Of a stretch of 64,000 nucleotides of DNA, positions 21,331-32,660 are shown in pieces. Source of the DNA: Puccinellia tenuiflora (Eukaryota > Streptophyta > Magnoliopsida > Poales > Poaceae). Both the position numbers and the translations under genes were made by a program. The DNA lies in NCBI GenBank assembly GCA_012064385.1, contig QRDG01000240.1:1717406-1781405 (forward strand). Direction: 5' to 3'. How positions within the stretch are numbered: position 1 is the first letter of the stretch; each line of letters opens with the position of its first letter. The notes under the pieces were generated by a model, which worked only from the letters and a program-made list of their open reading frames with translations, ran no database searches and was not told the origin of the DNA.

Positions 21331-23780
21331 AGAGAGGAGGTAGTTCTCAATCGAAATGCTACCAAACAACATCTCAGCTCAGCATAGATTATCACATAGA
21401 GGCTACCAAACACAAGGCAGAGCATGGCCAGGGTCAAATTGTATCAGGGGAGATGGGCATGCCAGGATGAGACAGGCTACCAAACACACACCCTTATAGG
21501 CCGAGGCCGAAAGGGACGTCTCGGGCCCACAGGCCCACCGATGGCCTCCTAACAACTCCCAATGGGGCCTCATCTACATGCGGGCCCCCCACAGAACCAC
21601 AGGTTCGACGAATTCCTCTCAAACCCATCACAATACTCTCTCACAAGGACACATGGCGCTGCTAACTCACTGGAGAAGACGTAGAAGGCGAAAAAGAAGA
21701 GCCAAGACCGGCAAGGTGGAGCATAAAAACGTAGCCCAGGGGTACCCATGTAATAAGATGAAATATTAGCATGCCTAACATGTTAGCAATGTGGAGTGTA
21801 AAATAGGTTCTCTATTAGTTTGACACAGTAACCTCTTATGTGAGGGGCTAGGTAGAAAACATATATATTTTTCTCTCCACCAAATAGTGAGGAATATTCC
21901 TGTCATATACTTGTAAGAAGCCAGACAAACAATATATAAAGATCACCACCCACATCATGAGGAGGAAAGTAGCTTCATACCACAACCGCCACTTCATTTC
22001 CTTCCTTCGGAGGGAGAGTGAAAGGAGAGGGAGAGGTGGGAGTGGGTAGGCCGACCGCACCCCCACCATTCCGCCGGTCGCTTCACACCTCCTCTTTTTC
22101 AAGCCCCTTGTCAAAATACCTTTTCGTTTTCTTTCCAATAACACCCGTCGGAGATCTATCGGACCCCCATTCGACAGTCGGATCTCGTCGGACCCCTCTC
22201 CCCCCCCCCCCCCACACACACAGGACCGTTGGACCATGCCGGATTACGCCAGACATTCGTCGGCTAACTGGAGTCTCGTCGGACCTTGGCCAACCCGATG
22301 GCACCTCGTCGGCAGTCCACGGTACCCCCAACGGCCCGTCGTCATTCCTTGTCTCTTGGCCTGATGCTCCCGACCACGTATTACATTGGGGCACATTGTT
22401 CCTTATCGAGGCTTCTACTATATCGCTCTACCCACGGTTTGCACCCCCCTCCCACTACCCTATGTTATATGCGGCTCATCCCTTTCGCTCCTCGAGCAAC
22501 CCCCTCGGGCCCCGGTCGGGTCTAAGAGCTAGCCGGTAGGAAGAGGTAGTCGCGTCCTCTCTAGCTAGCCTGAGATCCCACTTCACCCTCACCTAGGCAC
22601 GCCATTTTTTCCCTCGCGGTTACCTACTACCCCGCATACCCAAAAGTTCACACTTCATTCATACAAAAGAGTCACGATTCTCGTCCGGTTAGGAGATGAA
22701 GAAGTAAATGAGCGCTCCGACCCCATATCTTAGGTATTACTCGGAGGGCGTCGGAACACAAACGGGATAGAGTACCTCTTTACTGTGTAACAATTTATTT
22801 CGCGAACAATGCGAGAATCTAGAAAAGAAACAAGGTATTTCGAAATACACACGTACGCCGGAAAATTTGCAAAACTATGCTTCCGATCGAGTTCGTTGTT
22901 CAAAAGATGGAAGAAAAATGCTTGCAGTTACCATTACACTATAGTATTGCACGTCAGTATGTACAACTCTCGAACACGCAGGCCGATATGTTTGGAAGGA
23001 AAAGTTCAACACGATTTTGCCTTCCTGACCATGAGCTGCTAGCTAGGTTTAGTCAGACACTTGTCAGCAGTGATCGAACACATCCATGTACTGTACGAGG
23101 GTGGTGAGTCAACCAGATTCGGATAGGCACAGCATCCTAATTCAGATTGGCTTCGGGTGCTCTTTTCCTGCCAGATTTGGGAAGATTCACGGCCAGATTC
23201 ATCCAGATTTCAAACAATCGTTTGATGTTATGTGGTGTTCCAAAGTTAGCATGGTGGCCAATTCTGACTGCTAGTACTTGGAGGCGGCCTACAATTTCGG
23301 TTCACTGAATATGGACGGTGTCTCTTTTCACCGCGAGCACACGTGCATTGGACCTGGTTTAGTTTCACGTGCACATTCACTCTGGCCTGCCGGTTAGAGG
23401 GTTAATTGTACCCTGGTAATTAATGCATGATGTTACAAACATTCCAGGGCCTAGCCATGATGCACGGGTAGCAATAGCATTCAATTAGAAATTTCATTTT
23501 TTGGAGAGGTTGAACGACACCTTTTCATGTACAGTAAAATGTTCAACACGTTACACGTAATTTGTCATGAATTTTTATTGACGTTACAAACAATTTACAA
23601 GGAACGTACTGCCAAGTTTGACCCAAAAAGTTGGGAAGACTCTTCTCCTGTCATTTCCCCCCTGGCCGTAAAATGGGTCCCGGTACATTCCTCCTTCCCA
23701 TCCGCTGTCCGTTTCACTTTCACCACGCGTACGGTTCACAGCCATCTGCCAACTCCCCATCCAGAGAAGAACCTGTTCAT
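21331..23780. other. Intergenic upstream of methionine gamma-lyase gene
   Basis: No gene is supported. The words GCTACCAAACA recur at 21359, 21402 and 21478 as in decayed TE ends. There is a C-run near 22199-22213. GC-rich reading frames at 22018-22540 look like chance. The last few hundred bases are presumably the promoter of the lyase gene. Confidence 0.5.
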
Positions 23781-23783
23781 CGG

Positions 23784-23790
23784 CTATAAA
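23784..23790 (+). promoter_or_regulatory. TATA box of methionine gamma-lyase gene
   Basis: TATAAAA in a GC-rich setting lies about 100 bp before the ATG at 23886, the usual spacing for a short plant 5' UTR with transcription starting near 23815. Confidence 0.6.
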
Positions 23791-23885
23791 ACGGCACCGT
23801 CCCCTGCTCGCTTCCCCCACACCGCTCTTGAAATCTTGATTACATTGATCTCCCTGCAAGCACCCCTCCCAAAGACCCAAACCCA

Positions 23886-26800
23886 ATGGCTCACGTTCTC
23901 GCCGCCGCGGAGCCCCTCTCCCTCCTCAAGCGCCCCCCGCCGCCGCAGAAGGACGGCTTCGGCGGCGACGACAACGGCAGCACCGACGAGAAGCCAACAA
24001 CGAAGGCGCGCCGCAGGGAGTCCGACCCTGCGGCGGCGCTGGCCGCGGCACGGCACGAGTTCGGCGAGCACGGCGGCGTGAACATGTCCATCGAGGCGTC
24101 GGCGACGTTCACGGTGATGGAGCCGGACACCATGCGGCGGCTCTTCGCGGGGGAGCTGGGGCCAGAGCGCGGCGACCTGTACATCTACAGCCGGCACTTC
24201 AACCCGACGGTGCTGGCCCTCGGGCGTCAGATGGCGGCGCTGGAGGGGACCGAGGCCGCCTACTGCACGGCGTCCGGCATGTCGGCCATCTCCTCCGTGC
24301 TGATGCAGCTGGTGGGCGCCGGCGGGCACGTGGTGGCGTCGCGGTGCCTCTACGGGGGCACCCACGCGCTGCTGTCCCGGTTCCTGCCGCGCACGTCGGG
24401 CGTGAGGACCACGTTCGTGGACGCCGACGACGAGGCCGCCGTGCGCGCGGCGGTGCGGCCCGGGGAGACGAAGGTGGTGTACGTGGAGACGATGTCGAAC
24501 CCGACGCTGGCCGTGGCCGACATCCCGATGCTGGCGCTGGTGGCGCACGAGGCCGGCGCCATGCTGGTGGTGGACAACACGTTTACTCCCGTCGTGGTGT
24601 CGCCCGCGCGGCTCGGCGCCGACGTCGTCGTCCACAGCGTGTCCAAGTTCATCAGCGGCGGCGCCGACATCATCGCCGGTAAGGATGGATCACCGTCTCC
24701 CTCACGCTCAATTCGTACCTTGCTACTAGTACATGTTCCATGTGCATGCATGCATGCAACGACAGGAGAGGGCGTGACAACACTGTTGCTCTAAGTCGAT
24801 CGCCGCCCATGTCATCCCTCTAAGTCCGACGAGAGTTAGAATTTCTCCTGCACCGACACACCCCATCACCCCGGCCGTAAGATAAGTTTGTTGGTCGCTT
24901 CCATCGTCTCCGCGCCGACATGGGCTCCGTTACGAGGAAGAAAGAAAGATGGACTCCATTGCATGAATCGTGGTGCATTGGATGAACCAGGAATTAGCAA
25001 AACCGTAAACAAAACGCTACAGGAGTATAGCTGGGCTTCACACATGCATAGAAACAGCCAAAGAGGTGGTACGTACGTGCGTGACCTCTTTAGTCGCTGC
25101 ATAGAAACAACCATGCATGGTGCTCAAAGCAGCACTTGTCACATGCATTGCCCCGAGACACGGGGAAATGGATCGAAAAGGACGTCACGGCGAAGTAGAC
25201 CCGGGAGACGCAAGAATAGTATCGAGAGGAATAGGTAGATTCGACGGCCAGATATATGGAATCGCGAGATTCTCAACGAAAAACAATGCTACAGTAGGAA
25301 AAATAATTGTACAGGAAAATCGTACGCAGCATAGAAAGCGATTTTGTCATGAGTAACTTATATAATTCTGCATGTAAATAGTACTCCCTCCGATTCATTT
25401 GATTCGCATGCATCGAGTCACGTTTTAGTGTAAACTCTATCTAGATTAATCAAATTTGCAGTGGAAGTACCCGTGTCTAGGAATTCATAATATTGCAACT
25501 AGGAAGGTTTCCGTAAAAGATATATAGTCCCTTCGATCCCCTTTATGGCCTCCTTCAATTTGGAGGAAATACGTAGGAATAGTAAATGATAGGAAGTTTT
25601 CCTTCCAATGCCATTGTTTACTCGTTTGATTCATAGGAACAGGGGAAAGTAAAACCAAAGGAACTTTTCCTTCTGAGCTCAGTTTGAAAGCAAAACTTAG
25701 AGGAAACAAAAATCCACTCCGACCTCATTTTTCGATTCCTATGCACAAGGAACGATGTTAGGAATGCACCTGTCATCCTTTGGGTTCCTTTCAGGCCCGG
25801 CCGTGATGTATGGCGACCTTGGCCACGTCCAAGGGCCCACGCCTGGGTGGGGCCCATTACCGGCCAGTTTTTCTTTGTGTTGGGCTGAAAATAAAAGACT
25901 TACAAAGGTTTAGCAGGCCGCGCAAAGCATAGAAGAGGAAACAGACGCACGGAGGCACGCTCCATCGATCTCCTCTACTTTTTTTGCGTCTATATATCTT
26001 GACATGCTAACTACATATTAACCTTATGGGCCCATGTCGTCGACTAAACCATGGGCCCAGCAAAATATAGAGCCGGCCCTGGTTCCTTTATCTTTGCTAT
26101 TCCTTTGATTTCCCATTCCTACAAATCAAAGAGGGCCTAAGTGTCGTAACAAATGAACTAAACACGTGTAATTCTGAACACAACTAGCAGCACATATTAC
26201 GGATCAGAGGGAGTAGCGTAGCAGAATTCAGTAATTTCACATGCCCAGCCTCCTCTCGTTGTTCACCCACCATATACTCCAACTACGCGTAGGTACGACA
26301 CCGACGCCTCGCATCATTGTCACGTCGACGCCACGCGTGTCCCGTGTGTAGATAAGACGATCGAGGCCTCAAAAGGACAAGCTGGTGAGTCAGCGATGAT
26401 GAGCACGGTGGTGGCCTCACCCTCACTTCACCTCACCAGCTAGCTCGGTCTAGCTAGTGCGTGACGTACAGACGTGGTGACCCATCTACCCGTCCTGGTC
26501 GTACACTCCGCATGTGTTGCATGTCTGTCCCCATCGATCGTTTCGACGGACGGCTAAGCTAGCTAGCTCTCCATGGTCCATGGACTGACGTACGGGTAGG
26601 TCTAGTCGTCCTTTTTGGTTCCTTTCACATTTTCGCGCCATCTGGTTGATCATTGCGCGAGCGGGCCACGGTGCCGATCGTCCTATCTCGGCAGCACTAA
26701 CTGCCAGCCCCGATCGACCCCGTGATCGATCAAAAAGCACATTCATTTTCTTTGGTCCTAGTAGTACTGATGGCTCGATTGTCCTGGCATGTCACGGTGC

Positions 26801-27445
26801 TGATGATCTGTTTCTTCTCTTCCAGGTGCGATCTGCGGGCCGGCGAGCCTGGTGAACACGATGATGGACCTGCAGGACGGCGCGCTGATGCTCCTCGGCC
26901 CGACGATGAACGCCAAGGTGGCCTCCGAGCTGGCCGCCCGCCTCCCGCACCTCCCGCTCCGGATGCAGGAGCACTCCCGCCGCGCCGCCGAGTTCGCGGC
27001 CCGGATGCGCCGCAGCGGCCTCCGCGTCGTCTACCCGGGCCTCCCCGACCACCCGCACCACGACCGCCTCCGCGCCATGGGCAACCCGGGGTACGGCGCG
27101 GGGGGGATGCTGTGCGTGGACATGGGCACCGAGGAGCGCGCCAACCGCCTCATGCACCACCTCCAGAACACCACCCAGTTCGGCCTCATGGCCGTCAGCC
27201 TCGGATACTACGACACCCTCATGTCCTGCTCCGGGAACAGCACCAGCAGCGAGATGGCGCCCGAGGACCGCGCCCGCGCCGGCATCTCGCCGGGGCTCAT
27301 CAGGATGTCCGTGGGGTACAACGGCACGCTCGAGCAGCGCTGGGCGCAGTTCGAGCGCGCCCTCGCGCTCATGCAGCAGCAGGAGAACCCCGTCGTCGGC
27401 ACTGGCAAGTACTGCAAGGCCGTCTCTACCGGAGACTGTCTGTAA
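23886..27445 (+). CDS. MGL: Methionine gamma-lyase, two exons (23886-24678, 26826-27445)
   Basis: It encodes a 470-residue PLP enzyme that splits methionine into methanethiol, ammonia and 2-oxobutyrate, a step of methionine breakdown that feeds isoleucine synthesis; plant homologues are cytosolic. The Cys/Met metabolism PLP-fold shows YIYSRHFNPT, the CTASGMSAI cofactor loop, VYVETMSNPT, DNTFTPV and the cofactor lysine in HSVSKFISGG (K254). Exon 1 ends GCCG|GTAAGG and exon 2 begins after CTTCCAG; the junction splits a glycine codon and keeps the frame. The short extension of about 45 residues before the fold lacks clear targeting features. The 2147-bp intron holds nested MITEs. The gene looks intact. 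Cystathionine gamma-synthase is the nearest alternative but would have a long plastid transit peptide. Confidence 0.9.
25382..25420 (+). repeat. Stowaway-type left end in lyase intron
   Basis: TACTCCCTCCGATTCA matches a Stowaway end. An opposite-facing end (complement of TACTCCCTCTGATCC) lies at 26201-26215 in the same intron. The inner sequences of the two ends do not pair well, so I cannot say they belong to one element. Confidence 0.45.
25547..26137. mobile_element. MITE-like element with GGCC..TTTGATT-type ends, interrupted
   Basis: The left end GGCCTCCTTCAATTTGGAGG pairs imperfectly with the complement of the right end, GGCCCTCTTTGATTTGTAGG. Both sides contain the GATTCATAGGAAT/CATTCCTAC words common in grass MITEs. 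The flanking bases (TTA/TAA) hint at a Harbinger-type duplication but are not identical. A hAT MITE is inserted inside it. Confidence 0.5.
25792..26081. mobile_element. hAT-type MITE, 290 bp, nested in the lyase intron
   Basis: The ends CAGGCCCGGCCGTG and CAGGGCCGGCTCT (right end complement) are typical hAT termini. An exact 8-bp duplication GTTCCTTT flanks it at 25784-25791 and 26082-26089. It has no coding capacity. Confidence 0.88.
26201..26215 (-). repeat. Stowaway-type right end in lyase intron
   Basis: The minus strand reads TACTCCCTCTGATCC. See the opposite end at 25382. Confidence 0.45.
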
Positions 27446-27918
27446 GCCGATCGAGTTCTGAATGCTGATGGTGTTTTGTATATAGACTGGTCAAGCGCCC
27501 ATCTGAACCTGATCAGATGGATGCCAGTGTGCCTCTGGGGAACGTACTGGGAGATGCATGTATCGGAATAAGTTTGGCGTCATTTTCCGTCAATGATGAT
27601 TTGTCAGTTCCATCCAAAACTTCTCTTTCACTTCGGCCATATATAGTTGCTGTTGATACCAGCACCAAAAAAATGTTTCAGCATACAGATCGAGGGACTA
27701 GGCATCTGATCAGGACTTGCAGCGGCATGTGCCTGAACTCTCCAGTTCTGAACTGAATTTCAGCATACAGCTCAAGGGTCAGGACATACAGTGGCATGTG
27801 TCTGACTGAACTCTCAAGTTCTAAACTGAAGCCTGAACTAGGCAGAAAGAGAAAGGATATCACCCAGCTCTTGTTTAAGGTTGGGTCCTGTTTGGTATTG
27901 GTGTTAGCTGCAATTTGC
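27446..27918. other. Short convergent spacer between the two genes
   Basis: The stop codons of the lyase and the reductase are only 473 bp apart, so both 3' UTRs must lie here and may overlap. An imperfect tandem repeat of about 70-80 bp (27678-27756 and 27761-27829, starting CAGCATACAG) fills the middle. Confidence 0.7.
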
Positions 27919-30472
27919 TCATGCAGTTTGGAATATGTTCTGCACCATTTTCTTCGGACACTCCATCGCTGCGGCTTCCAGCTCCGAGATCTCACCGGCG
28001 CTCAGCCTCCAGCCGAGAGCGCCCAAGTTGTCCTTGACGTGCCTGACTGTTTTCACACCGGGAATCGGAATTGCACCTTTGCAAATGCACCAGTTTATAG
28101 CCACCTGCGTTAGGATCACAGTGTCAGCTTTACTATTTATCTGAGGCGGCCGGAGTCCGCTGTCTGAAAATTTCAGATTTGCGTATGCCTGTTTGGCGAT
28201 ATATTCTGATAAGTTGAAACCGAATTGCAACGCCTCTACATTTACTGTGTACCAAAAAAAAAACTTGCTGTGGGAGAAAACTCGTCTTTTTAGCAAAAGA
28301 ATCAGAATGAAAACAATACGCTGCAACGTTTAGGAAACACCACAATCCTCTTATGTTATGCTAGAAAAGTAATCCTCTCCGTGTTGCGTTCATAGTGTTC
28401 GTGTTGGGTTTCTGGTGATAGGTCTGACATTTGGTATCACAGCCATGTTCAGGTTTTATGGTCATGACCGACGACACCCTCCATTGTCTCGGTCTGATTC
28501 ACACATGGCTTACATGGATACCGTCACAAAGCTGTTGTGGTGAAATACAGATGTCAACGATCTCGTCGCCCACGGGCGCTTCTGAGTGTGTCTGATGGCA
28601 CCACAGCCGTCTACCCAATGCTGACGAAGAAGAACTACATTGAAGTGGACGTTAGTTATGAAGATCAACCTGCAGGCGCCGAACGGAAAAAAAAAAAAAT
28701 CGAATGTGTCCCGCAAACTCTGCGTTTGTAGGTTGATCTTCTTCATTAACACCTACTCAATGTAGTTATTTGCCGCCAACAGCTGGTAGGCAACTGATCG
28801 CCAGATTCTCTCATGATGCACTCCTAGACGACGAGCACGTTGCCGGCCCTGCAAGTCCTGCTTCACCGCGTCCCCGGTGGCGGGCGTGAACAGGACGGAG
28901 ACATGGAGGCGTCGTCGACCATGACCTCGAGAGCTTGAATGTGGCTCTCAAATAAAACCCGAGGCAAACACTTGGGTCACAGGAACATTTAGGGGTCTGT
29001 GTTTACCTTCTGTTTCTTCTCCTTTTATTCAGACTAGAACAAATGGCGAGGACCGCTTTCCACGATTGCGTCATCCGACGACCACTGAGTGCGTGGCACT
29101 AGAAACTGCCACATTGGTTCAGTGCCTCTTTTGTTTAAATGGTTTTCAAAGGAATTATATAGAGTTTCAACCTATAGGAATATTTCCTACATAGTCCATT
29201 TGGTTAAATGGAATGAATCTTCCAAAATTCCCATAGATTGCTTTTCTACACTACAATCCTATAAGATTTCGAGTAAGAGGTGGGACCTCTAACCTCTTAG
29301 AAAAATTCCTATGTGTCTATGAAAACTATGACATGTGCACAATCCCTACAAAAATTTCCTGCGTTGCAACTAAACAACACTTGCTACTGATTTATGCGTT
29401 TTTTATTCTTGTAAGATTCCAAGTGTCATGACATTCTATTGCAGTCATCATTTAGCAAAATTTGGCTTGCCCAAAGTATTTCTGCTCTCAGGAAAACACT
29501 TACTTGAGACATGTTTTTGCCCTTTCTTTCTGCAATACTCTTCAGGCAAGACAGCAGAGGTTCCAGCCCAGGAAGAATCTGCCGGAACAACACGGACCTT
29601 TGCAGCCGCAGGCAACAAAAAATTGTAAAATGGAGTTTTTTTGTTGAGAAAAACAAGCACTCATCAACTGTCACGGAAGCTCAGGAAAGGAAACAGCATA
29701 TTTGCTTGCTCCCATAAGCCATTACCTTGGCCCATCTGGAAGGTTAGAGGCATCATACTTCCCGGTGAGCATGCCCAGCCCAAGAGGACTATAAGCGATG
29801 ACACGAACACCCAGGGAATCGCACACTGTTTTCAGCTCCATCTGCTCATCGCCCATGCTCAGCAGCGAGAACTGCACCTGCATTTGCAGTAAATTTCAGG
29901 CATAACTAGCTACACTGAATCAAACTTATACTCAAAAGTGATAATTATGCGGCCTGATATGTAAAGCCAGCCCTTTTCTGAAGGTACCTGAGCTGAGCTG
30001 AGGGGGACGCCTCTGGATGCTAGGTAGCTATGGATCTTCACTAGCTGCTTCGGCCCGTAATTGCTCACACCTACGGCCCGGACAAGACCCTGAAAACACA
30101 ACCTCGGTGAAACGCTACGATATGTAGAATTGAGCCTGAACTCCCTTGCGACTTCTTGTCAATTCTAAAATATGTGGAGAACTGAGACTGAGTGTGCACT
30201 ACACAGAAAGGAATTCAGAAAATTTAATCGATCGCATGATACAAAGTGTCTGAATAAAAGTCGACCTTGTCATACATTTCGACGAGACCGTCCCAGAGAG
30301 CGCGCTCCTGCAGAGGTGCATAGTTAGCAGTCGACCAATGCAGCTGTCCTATTCCGAGCCGATCAATCTGCAACCTTTCCAATGATGACCTGAAAAGAGG
30401 CACACCGTAAGGAAACTAGCAGCTCAAGGTAATGCAATTCCTCATATACGCTCCATACTAAATGAGCTCTAT

Positions 30473-30503
<31 letters not shown>

Positions 30504-32355
30504 GCGTGTGAGCTCTATGAGTTTCTGCACGAGTCCACTGAATCTGAGTAAGAGGTGTACACTGAACAATAGGAAATATGGCTGATGTACATTAAGCACA
30601 CAAATAGGAGGAATACTTGCAGGCGTTGACAAACTGGCCCGACGTTAGTCGCCAAGGATAGGCCGCAAACTTCGTTGCGATGACCACGTCGTCTGGAGAT
30701 TTGATTGGCCCTGGGAGAAAACAAGGGCATAGAGTGAAACCAATTTCAGCTTACACCAATAATGGAATAAGCATCGGTTCACTGTTGCTGAATTCAATAT
30801 GAACAATTGTACTATCTGAAGTTCCACACCTTCTAACTCGCGGATAAATTTTCCGAGCAGCCTTTCACTCTGGCCATTCAACTTCCCAGTTCCATACGAG
30901 TCGGCAGTGTCGAAAAGGTTTATGCCATTCTTCAGAGCCAAATTGAAACACTCCTGCAGTTCACTGTCCATGCTTTCTTGGTAGCCCCAGAGCAGCTGGT
31001 TGCCCCATGCCCATGTTCCAAAACCCATGGGAGATACTGAAAGGGGGCCAACTTTCACCTGCATTTGTGAAACATTAATGTTTCGTTAAGCAGATCACAG
31101 TGAACAAGTGTTGAAAACTTCCCATACTAATTGTACACAGTGCAATACCTCTAATATATAGTGGCATGTTATGGTTCAGAATGTAATATGAGCATACAAA
31201 GATGAACAATTTGGCCTAAAAGGCCTTGTTAAATATTTAAAAGTTTCACAAGTCCATAAACACTTTGTGGAAGAGGGGGCTAAGACTTGCTCAGGTCAAT
31301 ATCCTCTGCTTGTTTGCCGGTTGTCTGATGCACCAACAAACTCATTCTCTCTCTTTTTTGACAGGTACCATCGGCTAATTTTTTAAAGACACCATGTCAG
31401 TAGCTTTTCACCCTCCTAGAGTTAAAATAAGCATGGTGTTCTGATGGAACGGTAGCAACAACAAACTTCGTCATGTCTCTAACGGCAATCACACGATATG
31501 GAACTTTTGGGTTGCCGTGCACGGCTTCGGTAAAGAGGAACGCCAGCACCAGAATGCATATTGACAATAGCTCTGAACCAAAAGAACATGGACCTTTTCC
31601 GTTTGAACCGTAGCAGCTGGGATACCGAGAAGGTACTACCCATTACTAATCTAATCGCGTACCTACTCGAGCCTTGTGAATGAGGGTGTGTTTGTGCGAC
31701 AAATTCTAGGTGGGAAAATTCAGCCAGAACATGAAGTTTGTCCTTGCGTCTCACATCTACTCTCCATGTTCTTTGATGGCGAGCTGTGGTACTTTGCATT
31801 CAGCTCAGCTCATGTCTTTTCTGAAAATCAGCAGCGCAATAAAGAAAAAGAGTACTGTCCAAGCCTTCAATGTTTGTACTGATAGTCTGATACTGTCCAA
31901 GACTTCACATTTCACGACTAGTTTAAGTGTCTCTATACAGAAAGACTACCACCTAGTATATCGTAAGCTAAGCCCACGGAAAAAACTGAACAATTGTCAC
32001 GGGATTTGAGTTCGTCGCTATGAAACTCATGAACAATGGATGCGAAATCCCCGCATTAAACGGAATATACTAAGCTCAATATCTGAGCTGGACTGTGTGG
32101 GTATACTTCTACGCAGTCAGAAGCGATTTTGCCTAGAGTGATCTCAATCTCAATTGATGTATGGACTTTATCATGCATGTGAGACTTTGTAGAGGAGAGC
32201 TAGCGTGTGGAGACCTTTTCCCACGGCCAGAAGAGGGGCCCCAGGCGCAGCGCCGCGGCAGGCGACGACGGTCGCCGGTGGAGGATGCCACCGCCGCCGT
32301 GCGGCTGCAACGCGAAAGGCATAGCCGGCGCCGCCTTAGCAGGCGGCAGAACCAT
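27919..32355 (-). CDS. Plastid aldo-keto reductase, eight exons
   Basis: Exons in transcript order are 32215-32355, 30830-31058, 30617-30710, 30266-30389, 29988-30089, 29726-29877, 29504-29597 and 27919-28104. All introns are GT-AG and the frame holds, giving 373 residues. The aldo-keto reductase fold is shown by GFGTWAWGNQ, FDTADSYGTG, VVIATKF and GIGQLHW, with catalytic Asp97, Tyr102, Lys137 and His172, plus AVGVSNYGP and IPIPGVKT for NADPH binding. Exon 1 (MVLPPAKAAPAMPF..., basic, Ala/Pro-rich) looks like a plastid transit peptide. It resembles the uncharacterised chloroplast oxidoreductase group typified by Arabidopsis At1g06690; the substrate is unknown. An in-frame ATG 11 codons downstream (32322) is an alternative start. 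A LINE sits close upstream. Confidence 0.87.
28105..29503 (-). other. Last intron of the reductase gene, with foldback element
   Basis: At 1399 bp this is the longest intron of the gene. It contains an inverted repeat with arms near 28630-28678 and 28731-28775. The left arm also reads like the start of a copia gag (YPMLTKKNY), so this may be a rearranged retroelement scrap. Confidence 0.5.
30464..30524 (-). repeat. Poly(A) insertion with target duplication in reductase intron
   Basis: A T-run of nearly 30 bases plus GCGTGT is flanked on both sides by GAGCTCTATGAG followed by TTT. A homopolymer tail between direct repeats is the mark of target-primed retroposition, here with almost no body left. 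Confidence 0.7.
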
Positions 32356-32660
32356 CTTCGGTGGAAGGTGGAGACCAGGATCGTTCTAGTCCGTTCGTGT
32401 CCCGATAGAATGAATCGCCTTCGTTTTGCGGTTGCGCACCGCGCGTCGTCTGCTGTCTTTCCTCTGGATTTACACCACGGTGTTGAAAGCCAGCCCGCTG
32501 GGAATTTTTTTTGGGCATTTTTTATTAGTTAAAGAGTATTAAACATTACACCCGGCCTCTGTATACATGATGCACACAGCCAGCAGCACACGAGGAAGTT
32601 ACATAAACGAAAAAATAAAAACACAGGCGAATTACAAGTATAACTGTAAAAAAAAAACAC

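Noticed and set aside
22018..22539. 173-codon plus-strand frame upstream of the lyase gene
   Set aside because: Pro/Ser/Arg-rich with a C-run inside; no domain and no plausible splice context.
23784..24635. 283-codon minus-strand frame over lyase exon 1
   Set aside because: Shadow of a GC-rich exon; His/Arg-rich with no recognisable domain, while the plus strand encodes a clear PLP enzyme.
24679..24794. Extension of lyase exon 1 into the intron as a real C-terminus
   Set aside because: A good GT donor at 24679 and an in-frame exon 2 completing the enzyme show that this is intron read-through.
26722..27468. 248-codon plus-strand frame over lyase exon 2
   Set aside because: Out of frame with the real exon; Arg/Pro-rich shadow.
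32161..32532. Plus-strand frames over the reductase first exon
   Set aside because: The minus strand gives a transit peptide with a donor that joins in frame to exon 2; the plus frames are shadows.
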